Shown here piece by piece: positions 18,157-27,753 of a stretch of DNA of 64,000 nucleotides. A program made the position numbers and the translations under genes. Every line of letters starts with the position of its first letter. Position 1 is the first letter of the stretch. Origin of the DNA: JAFGDI01 sp963667715 (GTDB taxonomy: Bacteria; Planctomycetota; Phycisphaerae; Sedimentisphaerales; SM23-30); assembly GCA_963667715.1 (NCBI GenBank), contig OY763926.1:1798001-1862000 (forward strand), read 5' to 3'. The notes beneath the pieces are model-generated. The model made no database searches, was not told the origin of the DNA, and worked only from the letters and a program-made list of their open reading frames with translations.

Positions 18157-19033
18157 TTTCCCGCCATATATTCAGCTGGAAACCTCGTTTGTCTGTAATG
18201 CTCGTTGTAATATGTGTGTTGTGCATAAAGCTGATAGAGCCGCTTTTATGACTGATGTGCTATTTGAAAAAATATTAGCTGAGCTTAAAGATAATGTTGC
18301 CAGTATTAAAAGAGTTACAATTCAGTTTTGCGGCGAGCCGCTTCTGGATATAAAACTGCAAGACAGGGTAAAAAGGCTGAAAAATATTGGTATTGCGGAC
18401 GTGTTTTTCGGTACTAACGGCTCTCTGCTCAATAATGACAGGGCGGCGGTTTTACTTGACTCCGGAGTCGATCAAATTGACTTTTCAGTTGACGGCTCTT
18501 CTGCCGAAACATTTGAAAAGATCAGGGTTGGTCTTAGTTATTCTGATGTTGTTGCTAATATTAAAAACTTTATCGAAATGCGTAATAAAGGTAACTATGA
18601 TACGGCTATAAGATTAAGATATACGATCCAGCAGGCTAATTGTCATGAGGTGAATGATTATTTGAACTACTGGAAACCGCTGCTTGGGCCAAATGATAAA
18701 GCCTACGCAAAATATATGCATAATTTCGGGGGCGATACTGCTCTGGAGGAGCTTTATACTGGTGAACATCCGGCCAGTGTTAACTTAGATGATAAACCTT
18801 GCATCTCACCCTGGAATTCGTTTGTGATTTTATCTGACGGCAGAGTAGTACTTTGCTGTAATGACTATTCCGGCCAGTATGTCTTAGGTGACCTGAATTC
18901 AAATACTATTTATGATATCTGGCACAGTAAATCATTTTCAGATATCAGAGAAAAGCATCAAAACAGCGGCAGGGGTAGTATGGCTATATGTAAAGGGTGT
19001 ACTGTTTGGGACGATATTTCCCAGCTTAAGTGA
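18149..19033 (+). CDS. Radical SAM/SPASM domain protein 3
   Basis: 294 residues, shorter than the other two. The SAM cluster motif is CNARCNMC near residue 14; QFCGEPLLD stands in place of the usual GGEP. The SPASM-type C-terminus holds KPCISPWNSFVILSDG, VVLCCNDYSGQ, LGDLNSNTIYDIW and CKGCTVW. It overlaps both neighbours (8 bp upstream, 4 bp downstream), so it is translated in step with the glycosyltransferase and the next methyltransferase. No maturase-type precursor peptide is seen nearby, which argues against a RiPP pathway. Confidence 0.86.
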   Translation: MLDFPPYIQLETSFVCNARCNMCVVHKADRAAFMTDVLFEKILAELKDNVASIKRVTIQFCGEPLLDIKLQDRVKRLKNIGIADVFFGTNGSLLNNDRAAVLLDSGVDQIDFSVDGSSAETFEKIRVGLSYSDVVANIKNFIEMRNKGNYDTAIRLRYTIQQANCHEVNDYLNYWKPLLGPNDKAYAKYMHNFGGDTALEELYTGEHPASVNLDDKPCISPWNSFVILSDGRVVLCCNDYSGQYVLGDLNSNTIYDIWHSKSFSDIREKHQNSGRGSMAICKGCTVWDDISQLK

Positions 19034-20208
19034 GATATAAATACATGTATAAATATTATATAAAAACGAAACTTAATCCAACTTATATGGCTCTTGAGTC
19101 AAGAGACAGGTTTGATGATTATTTTAGCAGAAGGTGTTATTTGCTCCAGAGCAGATTGAATTTGCCTGTTAAAATGTTTAATGAGTTAGATGTACTCGAG
19201 TTTGGCCCCGGTGCTGGTGAAAATGCCTTAATTTTAGCTCTACTTGGTGCAAATATGCATTTAGTTGAGCCTGTATCTGATTTTCATCATAATATTAAAA
19301 CTTACTTTGAAAAGTACGGTGCTCTAAATAGACTTAAAGAGGTTCAATGTAATACTATTCAGTCTTTCGGCTCCTCCGCTCAGTATGATTTTGTTGTTGC
19401 CGAAGGTTTTGTTGACACCTCCGGCCCCGCTGATAAATGGATAAGCTGGCTGGCAGACTGCGTTAGACCTGGTGGTTTTACTCTGTTTACTTATTATGAT
19501 CTGGCAGGCTATCTAATTGAGCTTTTCCAATCTAGAATTATCAGGATATCTTCTGCTCTAAATAACCTTTCTCCTGTTGAGACTGCTCAAATTATTATCA
19601 GGGCCAAGTGGGATCGTATTTATCATACCCGTACATTTGAATCCTGGGTTAATGACGTTGTTATGAATCCTTTTATCCATTGTGACCGGGCATTCAGATT
19701 TATTGATATTATTGATCATATGGTGGATAATGGAATGATGATGTATTCTTCATGGCCCAGATTATCCTATAGCCCCGATATGAGCTGGTCCAAGTATGTG
19801 CCTTCCCAGCAAGACTATATACTAACCTTAAAGCACGAAGGCCTGAAGTTGATTCCTGGCTTGATACTTGGTAAATATGTTGAAATAAATAATGTTAATA
19901 TTGATCTACTCTATGAACTATATAATGAGCTTGAGACTTTTCTGAGGTCTTTAGATACTCTTACCGTAGATAATATTTCCAGTCAGCTTCAAATTATAAA
20001 CAATAATATTGATTCTGTCGTTACTGTATTAAATAGTGTTGTTAAAGATTTCACAGGCTCTGAACTTGACCTGCTGTTTAATGAAATTAAATTCTGTCTT
20101 GATAATTGCCAGAGTTCTCCAGATAAATTATCAGCTATGTTTTTAGAAGATAAGGTAATTGGCAAATATTGGGGCAGTCCTAACATGTACATGGTTTTCC
20201 AAAAGTAA
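19030..20208 (+). CDS. SAM-dependent methyltransferase-like protein
   Basis: 392 residues from a GTG that overlaps the previous stop; an ATG 15 bases on is an alternative start. VLEFGPGAGENALILALLG (about 54-72) is a SAM-binding loop, followed by an acidic motif (LVEPVSD) and CVRPGGFTLFTYYDLAGYL. The C-terminal 200 residues (SWPRLSYSPDMSWSKYVPSQ, then helical) match nothing I recognise and may bind the acceptor. It is the second methyltransferase of the cluster and differs clearly from the first. Confidence 0.75.
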   Translation: MRYKYMYKYYIKTKLNPTYMALESRDRFDDYFSRRCYLLQSRLNLPVKMFNELDVLEFGPGAGENALILALLGANMHLVEPVSDFHHNIKTYFEKYGALNRLKEVQCNTIQSFGSSAQYDFVVAEGFVDTSGPADKWISWLADCVRPGGFTLFTYYDLAGYLIELFQSRIIRISSALNNLSPVETAQIIIRAKWDRIYHTRTFESWVNDVVMNPFIHCDRAFRFIDIIDHMVDNGMMMYSSWPRLSYSPDMSWSKYVPSQQDYILTLKHEGLKLIPGLILGKYVEINNVNIDLLYELYNELETFLRSLDTLTVDNISSQLQIINNNIDSVVTVLNSVVKDFTGSELDLLFNEIKFCLDNCQSSPDKLSAMFLEDKVIGKYWGSPNMYMVFQK

Positions 20209-20209
20209 T

Positions 20210-20941
20210 ATGCTCGTATTAGCGTCAAAATATGTTGGTGAAAAGTGTTTGCAGTATCTTGTTAATGCCGGCTATAAGATTGATATCCTGCTGGTTGCGA
20301 CTGAGGATGATGCAGTGATGTTTTCTATGGTTGGCGATCAAACTCGCTGCGAGGTCTATTCAAAAGCTCTTGCTGATGAATTAGTAGATTCTGCTATTCA
20401 TTTCGACTGGCTTTTGAATCTTTGGTCCCCGCATATATTATCTGATGAGTTCCTCGGTCTGGCTGCCAGAAGAGTCAATATTCATCCTGCTCTGGTCCCT
20501 TGGTGTAAAGGCAATGATAATGCTGCCTGGGTAATTCGCGAAAACTGTTATGCTGGTGTCTCCCTGCTCGAGATGAATTCTGAGATTGACGCCGCTGACC
20601 TCTGGGTGCAGGAAAAGTTAGAGTTTTCCTTCCCCATTACCGGAAAACAGCTTCATCAAAAGCTTCAGGATAAATGTATTCAGGTATTCTTAAAATATTG
20701 GCCCGATATTGAATCTGGAAAGATCTCTTTGAAGACTCAAACACCTGGCGGCTCATACCATACCCGCAAGCAGACAAATATTGACAGAATTGCTGATGAT
20801 GATATGATGATGACGGCTCAACAATGGACAAGGTGGGCTTTGGCACATGATTTTGCACCCGGTACTACTGCGGAGATTACTATCGACGGCAGGAAATACG
20901 GCATTAAGTTAGAACTTTTTCCCATTAAGGATGAATTATAA
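20210..20941 (+). CDS. Formyltransferase-fold protein
   Basis: 243 residues from an ATG one base after the previous stop. It has the formyltransferase core: VNIHPALVPWCKGNDNAAWV (the Asn-x-His pair of the catalytic triad) and IDAADLW, which supplies the Asp. It ends with a GGSYHTRKQ segment like that of sugar N-formyltransferases using 10-formyltetrahydrofolate. This family formylates 4- or 3-amino sugars as well as Met-tRNA. The aminotransferase encoded just downstream makes an amino-sugar substrate likely. It is shorter than Met-tRNA formyltransferase, so fmt is unlikely. Confidence 0.82.
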   Translation: MLVLASKYVGEKCLQYLVNAGYKIDILLVATEDDAVMFSMVGDQTRCEVYSKALADELVDSAIHFDWLLNLWSPHILSDEFLGLAARRVNIHPALVPWCKGNDNAAWVIRENCYAGVSLLEMNSEIDAADLWVQEKLEFSFPITGKQLHQKLQDKCIQVFLKYWPDIESGKISLKTQTPGGSYHTRKQTNIDRIADDDMMMTAQQWTRWALAHDFAPGTTAEITIDGRKYGIKLELFPIKDEL

Positions 20942-20943
20942 TT

Positions 20944-22038
20944 TTGAAAGTACCATTTTTAGATCTAAAGGTAACCGATCCAGATGAGCGAATGTCTTTG
21001 CTGGCTGCTGTTGAACGTGTCTTAGACCACGGACGGCTGATAAATGGCCCTCAGGTTGACGAGTTTGAACAGCTTGTTGCTAATTGCTGCAGTAGACAAT
21101 ATGCGGTGGGGGTTAGTTCTGGAACAGATGCGATCTATCTTGCCCTGAGAGCGTTAGGTGTCGGCCCCGGCGATGAAGTTATTTGCCCTTGCTGGTCATG
21201 GATTGCTACTGCTAATGCCATAGCATTAACCGGCGCTCAGCCTGTTTTTGCTGATATTGATGACAGACTCTCTATAGAACCATCCAGTGTCGAACGCCTC
21301 ATTTCTGATAAGACTGCCGCTATTGTTCCAGTCCATTTTGCCGGAAGTATTTGCCAGATCGATAGAATATTGGAAATTGCCAAAACAAAGGACTTATTTG
21401 TTGTCGAAGATTGTGCTCAGGCTTTTTCTGCTGCTTATAACGACCGCCCGGCTGGTTCGTTTGGCCATATCGGCTGTTTTAGTATGAATACAATGAAAGT
21501 CTTCGCATCTCTTGGTGAGGCTGGCGCAATTGTTACTGACAGTAGTGAAATATCAGAAAAATTAAAAATTCTTCGTTACAATGGTATGATTGACCGTCAT
21601 ACCTGTAACTCTCCTTGCCATAACGGCAGACTTGATACGGTACAGGCTTCAGTATTGTTGGCAAGATATCAACTCTTTCCTTCTGTTATTGCAAATCGCA
21701 AATATATCGCTGAACTGTACGATAAACTGTTAGCCGGCCTCGTTCAGACGCCATATCGCTGTTCCAGTCGCCGCGACTCGTATTATGCCTACACTATACA
21801 GGCTGATTATCGGGATGAACTAATGGCCTATCTGGCAGATCATGAGGTAGAAACTCAGATCCAGCATCCTTTGCTGATGGCACTGCAGCCTGCATACAAG
21901 GACTGTCGTAGAGATGAGCTTACAAATGCTTTAAGGCTTCTTGAACGTGTTCTTTGCCTTCCTGCCAATGAAAAGACTACTGAGCTGCAGGCTCAATATG
22001 TCGCTGGTCTGATAAATGATTTTTATAAAGGAAAGTAA
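20944..22038 (+). CDS. DegT/DnrJ/EryC1/StrS family sugar aminotransferase
   Basis: The 364-residue PLP enzyme opens with VPFLDLK. It has the cofactor pocket SSGTDAIYLALRALGVGPGDEVI, the VEDCAQAF aspartate, and FSMNTMK185 with the Schiff-base lysine in the usual place, followed by GEAGAI. This family converts keto-sugar nucleotides to amino-sugar nucleotides. It starts with TTG two bases after the formyltransferase-fold gene. Together they could make an N-formyl amino sugar, but no nucleotide-sugar dehydratase is encoded here, so the keto-sugar must come from elsewhere. Confidence 0.92.
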   Translation: MKVPFLDLKVTDPDERMSLLAAVERVLDHGRLINGPQVDEFEQLVANCCSRQYAVGVSSGTDAIYLALRALGVGPGDEVICPCWSWIATANAIALTGAQPVFADIDDRLSIEPSSVERLISDKTAAIVPVHFAGSICQIDRILEIAKTKDLFVVEDCAQAFSAAYNDRPAGSFGHIGCFSMNTMKVFASLGEAGAIVTDSSEISEKLKILRYNGMIDRHTCNSPCHNGRLDTVQASVLLARYQLFPSVIANRKYIAELYDKLLAGLVQTPYRCSSRRDSYYAYTIQADYRDELMAYLADHEVETQIQHPLLMALQPAYKDCRRDELTNALRLLERVLCLPANEKTTELQAQYVAGLINDFYKGK

Positions 22039-22527
22039 ATGGCCGCTGTAATTAAAATTGATAATATGGATGAAATATCGCTTGTTGCCAATGATCTCGA
22101 AATACTCAAAAAGCATGCATTAGCAGAGCCGTTAAGACGCAGCAGATATTGTTTGCATACCGATGATCAGCAGATGGTACATGAAATGATCATCGCCCAA
22201 TGTTGCGATACCTACAATCCTCCGCACCGCCATTCTGGTAAGCCAAAATCATTCCATATGATTGAGGGCAGAATGAAGGTGATATTATTTGACGATGACG
22301 GCAATGTGACCAGATCATTTATCATGGCTCCTCCAGGCCAGGGCGAGGTCGCCATTTTCCGCCTGAATCGACCATGCTACTTTACTGTTGTGCCCTTAGA
22401 CGAAGTCGTTATTGTCCACGAAACCGTGCAGGGCCCATTTGATCCTGTTAAAAAAGATAATGCCTCCTGGGCCCCAGCTCAGCATGATATCGAAGCTGGG
22501 TTGGCTTATCTTCGATCCTTAGTGTAA
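22039..22527 (+). CDS. WbuC-family cupin metalloprotein
   Basis: 162 residues with a single cupin barrel: NPPHRHSGKPKSFHMIEG supplies the His residues of the metal site, and VHETVQGPFDP the last part. This pattern matches WbuC, a small protein found in O-antigen and fucosamine-type sugar clusters, of unclear activity. The ATG directly follows the aminotransferase stop. It is the last gene of the cluster; the convergent GH gene ends 14 bp further on and I see no hairpin terminator between them. Confidence 0.82.
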   Translation: MAAVIKIDNMDEISLVANDLEILKKHALAEPLRRSRYCLHTDDQQMVHEMIIAQCCDTYNPPHRHSGKPKSFHMIEGRMKVILFDDDGNVTRSFIMAPPGQGEVAIFRLNRPCYFTVVPLDEVVIVHETVQGPFDPVKKDNASWAPAQHDIEAGLAYLRSLV

Positions 22528-22541
22528 TATTACTTATCTGA

Positions 22542-25028
22542 TTAATGCTTACACTGCACCAGATACCACATTGTTCCGTATTTGGGATCAAGTAATATCT
22601 TCCCCGCGTCTGTCGCTACTTCTTCGCTGATAGTGCCGTCGGGCTTGAGTGCAAAGCAACTACTCTTTCCAGATATTTCCTTAAGCGAGACACGGCCTTT
22701 TACTGCTTCTATCTGTACCGGTCCATGGCCCCAGTTGCTCCCCACAGTATTCCGGCTAGCTGAAAACTGCATATCAGAATTTTCACATCTGCCGCACGCT
22801 GTTATCAAATATTCATCATTACCATTTTTTTCTGGCAGGGGAGTGATCATTATTGTCACCCTCTCCGGCGTTTCAATATCAATAGAAAATCTATCATTAT
22901 CAGCCAGCAGTTTTCTCAGCTCGCCAACCTTTCCTGCGAAAACACCACTCTCACCGCTTGTTACTATAAATGCACCATCCTTCCAGCTTCCCGCACTGTT
23001 TATCATTTCTGTATTATTGGCTACCTTATGTACATTATCTATTATGCTAAGCTGATTATTCAGGGCAAACACTTTAGGTGGATATGCACAGGTCAAAAAG
23101 TTCATATTCTTTAGCGGTCTGTCACATACCTCAAGGCCATAGTCACGATATGCCAATGCACCTGCCGTCATAAAGCCCCATTTCCCCGGGTTACTATCAA
23201 CATCAAAATAGCTGTTTAATCTGTCTCTGTCCCATTCATTATTTGAATGAGAATATGTATATAACCATATCCCGTTCCAACCCTGTCTACCTGCCCAGGA
23301 CGCGATCATTGGTACACATTCCGCCTGGCTGTCAAGTGGTGCCGGATGATTATATTCGCTCACAGTAAACGGCTTACCTGCCAGCCTTTCGATTGACAGC
23401 TTAACTAATGTTGATTGCTCAGGATAATCTGTCATTGCCTTCTGGTTAATGAACCAGTTATTACTATCCCACGACTTGCCCGGAAATGCCGGATGCTGCC
23501 AGTAAGCATGAGCATCTATATAATCCATCCCGCTTTGTGCCCATAGCCCCGCTTCGCCAAATACGATCGTACCTGTTACATTGGCCCTGCAGCCCAGATC
23601 CTGCTTTATATAGTCATACATACCTTCAAAATACGACTTCTCAGTTTCAGCGTAAAATATCTGCCTGTCTCTTTGTCTGATCTCCGACTCTGACTCGTTG
23701 TATAGCTTTATATTGAGCTTCTCCAGCGATTCATCGCCGCTCATTTTATATTCCACTCCCGGGTGCATTGCAATTGTTTGCATATAAAATGCTGTATCGT
23801 CGCTGCCAAAAGATATACTTACCCTCGCATTATCCTCGTTCTTAGTTGCAGTAAAGTGTACGGTATGTAGTTCCAGTTTATTGCTAAGTTGAACGCTCTG
23901 ATTAAGCCCCAGATTTGCCCAGTCCGCATGACTTTCATCGACATGTAGAGTAATATATCTCGCTTTATCTGCGGCAGCAATAAACCAGACGGTGTAGCCC
24001 TTGCCTTTTTCCAGCTTAATGCCACGATAATTAAACTGCAAATGCCAGTTAGTCTTATCTATATTTACCGGATCGATTTTCAAACATTCACTACCATCAG
24101 TCCACACGCTTCTCGATAGCGTTGCACGTGCCTGTTCGTGCTGTTCCATATACCAGCTCTTTACCTGCCCATTACTCATCTTTAACGATATATTATCCAG
24201 AATATTATCGCCTGGCTCCTCATTTCCGCTCAGCCATTGCTGCCTTAGCTCGTCATCACTGCCGTACTTGGCCTTTAGCCATTGATTATATTGCTTTTGC
24301 AGTAGCCGGGCATAATAATCCGGCAGATTTGACAGTGTATCTGACGCCGACCACATAAACAGACTATTCTCATTTGTTATCTCTACAAACGCTACCGCGT
24401 GGTCATCTGCATATCTTATCCCGCGATACTTATTCACGTGCCCCAGCAGCTTGCCCGCATACTCTCGCTGTGCATTTACGATCTCCGGCGTAAAGATGCT
24501 TATCATCTTATCATAGCCCAGACTCGACATATCTGTATTTGGTATCGCCAGATCTTTGCTGTGGGCCTTACCTACATGCAGGTTAATATTTGCATATATC
24601 CCGCACTCTGCCAGTTGATCTATAAAATAGTCCAGCCTGTCCAGTGCCTCAGGTTCTAGCTCCTTACCGCTGGCGTCCCAAATACCGCTTGGCCACTTAG
24701 ATGTATCCATATGGTGAAACCTCACCGAATTCACGCCAAAGCTCGCCAGCCGTCTGGCTATCCTTCCGGCATCAATATGAGTCGGAAAGTTAGCGGAAAA
24801 TGCCAGATTTACACCCCAGATTCGCACCTCTCTACTATCAGCTGTAACAAACTTCTCACCCCGTACCTCCAGCCGATCTTTTTCAGTTAGCGGCTTATAC
24901 CCCAGCTTTATCACCGACCCCGCACTCTGGTCAACCGGAATAACAAACGGCACAAAGTCATTCGCAAAAATATTGGCATAGCATAGCAATAAAACGATTA
25001 TGGTTAATATAGTACCATTTTTACTCAT
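22542..25028 (-). CDS. Exported clan GH-A glycoside hydrolase with internal CBM
   Basis: 828 residues with a signal peptide (cleavage near IFAND). The N-terminal TIM barrel is of the GH5-like clan A: REVRIWGVNLAFSANFP, then FGVNSVRFHHMD. E220 in VEITNENSL is the likely acid/base and E558 in FTVSEYNHP the likely nucleophile. Between these two lies an inserted CBM4/9-like beta-sandwich (about 285-430; HLQFNYRGIKLEKGKGYTVW). A C-terminal beta domain follows. Clan A covers cellulases, mannanases, agarases and others, and the family and substrate are not clear. The start is unambiguous, with AAGGAAAGG upstream. Confidence 0.85.
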   Translation of the reverse strand: MSKNGTILTIIVLLLCYANIFANDFVPFVIPVDQSAGSVIKLGYKPLTEKDRLEVRGEKFVTADSREVRIWGVNLAFSANFPTHIDAGRIARRLASFGVNSVRFHHMDTSKWPSGIWDASGKELEPEALDRLDYFIDQLAECGIYANINLHVGKAHSKDLAIPNTDMSSLGYDKMISIFTPEIVNAQREYAGKLLGHVNKYRGIRYADDHAVAFVEITNENSLFMWSASDTLSNLPDYYARLLQKQYNQWLKAKYGSDDELRQQWLSGNEEPGDNILDNISLKMSNGQVKSWYMEQHEQARATLSRSVWTDGSECLKIDPVNIDKTNWHLQFNYRGIKLEKGKGYTVWFIAAADKARYITLHVDESHADWANLGLNQSVQLSNKLELHTVHFTATKNEDNARVSISFGSDDTAFYMQTIAMHPGVEYKMSGDESLEKLNIKLYNESESEIRQRDRQIFYAETEKSYFEGMYDYIKQDLGCRANVTGTIVFGEAGLWAQSGMDYIDAHAYWQHPAFPGKSWDSNNWFINQKAMTDYPEQSTLVKLSIERLAGKPFTVSEYNHPAPLDSQAECVPMIASWAGRQGWNGIWLYTYSHSNNEWDRDRLNSYFDVDSNPGKWGFMTAGALAYRDYGLEVCDRPLKNMNFLTCAYPPKVFALNNQLSIIDNVHKVANNTEMINSAGSWKDGAFIVTSGESGVFAGKVGELRKLLADNDRFSIDIETPERVTIMITPLPEKNGNDEYLITACGRCENSDMQFSASRNTVGSNWGHGPVQIEAVKGRVSLKEISGKSSCFALKPDGTISEEVATDAGKILLDPKYGTMWYLVQCKH

Positions 25029-25320
25029 GTTACAACCTTTCCTTCTAGGTGTCGCCGCAAATCATATCTGCTATCTCTATACTACCAGCACCAGCCTCTA
25101 CTAACTAGCTTCCTGCGCCTTTAGGTTAACTTTTTGTCTTTTAGGTGGGGAGGTACAATCTGAATATTATAAAGCGATTATCAATCTTTTTAATAAAAAT
25201 TGCAATAAGAAAGTCCCTGTACTATACAGTTCGATGACACAGAATTACATATGTCATCACATTGTATACTTATAATATACACAATAAAGAAAAGATATTT
25301 GAGTAAACATGCCATAATCC
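25029..25320. other. Intergenic region upstream of the GH-A gene
   Basis: About 290 bp of AT-rich sequence with the promoter side of the GH-A gene. At 25305-25325 the bases AAACATGCCATAATCCCAT look like a decayed start of the GIY-YIG repeat unit found at 30.7 kb. Nothing else is recognisable. Confidence 0.4.
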
Positions 25321-25359
25321 CATAAAAAAGGGCACCGTAAGATCTACCTCACAGTGCCC
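25321..25359 (-). terminator. Terminator of the LamG/TSP3 gene, same family as the tRNA-Asn hairpin
   Basis: On the minus strand a 9-bp stem (GGGCACTGT with ACGGTGCCC, one U-G pair) and a 12-nt loop are followed by TTTTTT. It matches 26 of 30 bases of the hairpin repeated at 30727, 31106, 31485 and 31864. The resemblance continues past the T tract into the GIY-YIG start region. Confidence 0.8.
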
Positions 25360-25383
25360 ATTGCTCTATTGTAATATTTGATT

Positions 25384-27753
25384 CTACTTTAGCCAGTTTG
25401 CCGCAAATGCCGCAAAATCCTCCATATCAACATCGCCGTCGCCGTCACTATCACCAAAATAATCTGTTACAATTACCGGGATCGGAGGAATATCGTAAGA
25501 TGTTAATATGTTATTGCCACCATCAGTGTAAGTGTTATAAATTGCCTGAGGTGAATTAGCATAAAACTCGCAAGCAGTTATTACCAGAGGATTATTTACA
25601 TTATATATTCCGCCACCAACGCCGCTATTAGCTGTATTATTACTAATTGTGCAGTGATCGATTGTCCAGCTTACGCTGGAGATATTATATATACCACCAC
25701 CTCTGCTATTGCCATCATCGCCGTCATATATTATCGAAACACCTGGACTGCTTCTAACGCCGCCTTCGCCTCCAAATGTGGTATTTTCTTCTATTTCACA
25801 TTCGTTCAATTGGAGAGCGTAGCTTGTATTATATAATCCGCCGCCATGGCCATTTCCACCATCACCGCCACGTAGTGCTGTACTGCCAGTACCGTCACCG
25901 CCATTACCGCCTGTTGCTTCATTATATCTTATTATGCAATTGCTAAGTTCAGCCGAATAGCCTAAATTGTATATACCACCAGCATAGCCATTACCGCCAC
26001 CACCACCATTGCTATCGTCTTTATAGCCGCCATCGCCGCCTTTTGCAACATTATAGCTGATTGTGCAATTAACGAGTTTGGAATAACTGTAGCTAATATA
26101 TATTCCGCCACCGTAGCTATTACCGCCCCAGAGGCTTGTAAGCGGTGAGGTCACATATCCTTTACTTTCGCCTATCGCATAATTTTTACTGATCACACAG
26201 TTACTTATTGTAGGGGAGCTGGAAGAAATACGAAGACCACCACCACGTATAGCTTCTCCATTAGTTATTACAAATCCGCTTATTACTGTATTGCTGCTTT
26301 CCCCGCTATTGCAGGTTATGACGCTACCAGCCCGGCTGCCATTGATAATTGTTGTTACTATGGTTTCAGGATCTTTTGGGTCACTGCTTTGCAGTTTTAT
26401 CTTTTTGCCATTTATATTAATGTTTTCATAATACGTGCCGGGCATAACAGTAACTACCTGACCGTCTTGGGCAAAATCTATCGCCGTCTGAATACTGTCA
26501 AAATCTCTATCAGGGTTATCTGCATTATGGTCAACAATATACTCTATACCTTCACAGGCATCACCTATTCCATCGCCGTCAGCATCTTCCTGACCCGGAT
26601 TATATGTATATGGACAGTTATCTATATCGCCACTTATACCATCGCCATCAATGTCATTATCCGGATCGTTCGGGTACACATCACAAACATCGCCAATTCC
26701 ATCACCGTCAGTATCGAGCTGGTCGCTATTGGCAGTAGCAGGGCAGTTGTCATTATTATCAATCACTCCATCGTTATCACTGTCATCATCGCAAGTATCA
26801 CCAATACCATCGCCGTCAGCATCATCCTGCCTCGGGTTGTGTGTATATGGACAGTTGTCAATATCGCCACTTATACCATCACCATCTATGTCATTGTCCG
26901 GATCGTTCGGATACTCATCGCACGCATTACCAATCCCGTCGCCGTCAGTATCATCCTGCCTTGGATTAAATGTCAGCGGACAGTTATCTACATCACCTCC
27001 GATACTATCACCATCAACATCATCTTCCGGATCATAAGGGAAAGGGTCATCAATATTTCTTACTCCATCGCCATCGCTGTCATATAACTCTGCAATATCT
27101 ACATCAGATAACATCCGATTATACACTCGCAACTCGTCCATATCGCCACTAAACATGCGTTCGATCTCTGTACCATTATCCCATGCAGCTATACAGGCCG
27201 CCTTACTCAGATCAACCTGTAATGTCTGGTCAGCAGCCATTACAGCCGCTTCTTCGCCGTTAATATATAGTTTGATAGTACTATTACTATTTGAATTTGA
27301 ATATACCGCCGCTACATGATACCAGCTATTTGCTTCGGTAAAACCCTGAACACTTAACGCATCATATCCCCATACTGCAAACTCTATATGGTCATTATAT
27401 GTCTGAAAATGAAATAAACCATCTTCCCACCAGTTATTACAATTATAAATAACTTTAGCTCCAGATAGGTTATCCAGACATACCCATGCAGAAATTGTCA
27501 TTTCATCGCTTGGCAGCTGACCGCTAATACCATTTAGAGTTACGTACTGCTCACCATCAAAGCTTAGATATCCGTCACTATTCCAGCTCGGTTCACCAAC
27601 GATAGTCCCATCGGTACTACCAGCTGAGTCAGTAACAACCAAACCATCGCCCTCATCAAAACTCCAACACCCGGTGAGTCCGCTTTCAATATCAGCTAAA
27701 GCCTGTGTTGACAACACTATAAGTAATGTGAATAATACCGCCAGCCTCTTCAT
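25384..27753 (-). CDS. Exported LamG / thrombospondin-3 / beta-helix protein with half-dockerin
   Basis: 789 residues with a signal peptide (ending TQALA). Domains in order: LamG/concanavalin-like lectin (about 22-225; SGLTGCWSFDEGDG to FSGDMDELRVYNR); TSP3 calcium repeats (about 227-400); a right-handed beta-helix (about 405-755) with glycine-rich rungs such as GGGGGNGYAGGIYNLG; and the C-terminal GDSDGDGDVDMEDFAAFAANWLK. The TSP3 to C-terminus part is paralogous to the protein at 8267. GGAGG lies seven bases before the ATG. Probably a surface or secreted glycan-binding protein; no catalytic site can be named. Confidence 0.85.
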   Translation of the reverse strand: MKRLAVLFTLLIVLSTQALADIESGLTGCWSFDEGDGLVVTDSAGSTDGTIVGEPSWNSDGYLSFDGEQYVTLNGISGQLPSDEMTISAWVCLDNLSGAKVIYNCNNWWEDGLFHFQTYNDHIEFAVWGYDALSVQGFTEANSWYHVAAVYSNSNSNSTIKLYINGEEAAVMAADQTLQVDLSKAACIAAWDNGTEIERMFSGDMDELRVYNRMLSDVDIAELYDSDGDGVRNIDDPFPYDPEDDVDGDSIGGDVDNCPLTFNPRQDDTDGDGIGNACDEYPNDPDNDIDGDGISGDIDNCPYTHNPRQDDADGDGIGDTCDDDSDNDGVIDNNDNCPATANSDQLDTDGDGIGDVCDVYPNDPDNDIDGDGISGDIDNCPYTYNPGQEDADGDGIGDACEGIEYIVDHNADNPDRDFDSIQTAIDFAQDGQVVTVMPGTYYENININGKKIKLQSSDPKDPETIVTTIINGSRAGSVITCNSGESSNTVISGFVITNGEAIRGGGLRISSSSPTISNCVISKNYAIGESKGYVTSPLTSLWGGNSYGGGIYISYSYSKLVNCTISYNVAKGGDGGYKDDSNGGGGGNGYAGGIYNLGYSAELSNCIIRYNEATGGNGGDGTGSTALRGGDGGNGHGGGLYNTSYALQLNECEIEENTTFGGEGGVRSSPGVSIIYDGDDGNSRGGGIYNISSVSWTIDHCTISNNTANSGVGGGIYNVNNPLVITACEFYANSPQAIYNTYTDGGNNILTSYDIPPIPVIVTDYFGDSDGDGDVDMEDFAAFAANWLK

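Noticed and set aside
26389..27087. Plus-strand reading frame of 232 codons opposite the LamG/TSP3 gene
   Set aside because: Repetitive Ile/Val-rich product mirrored from TSP3 codons; no start signal.
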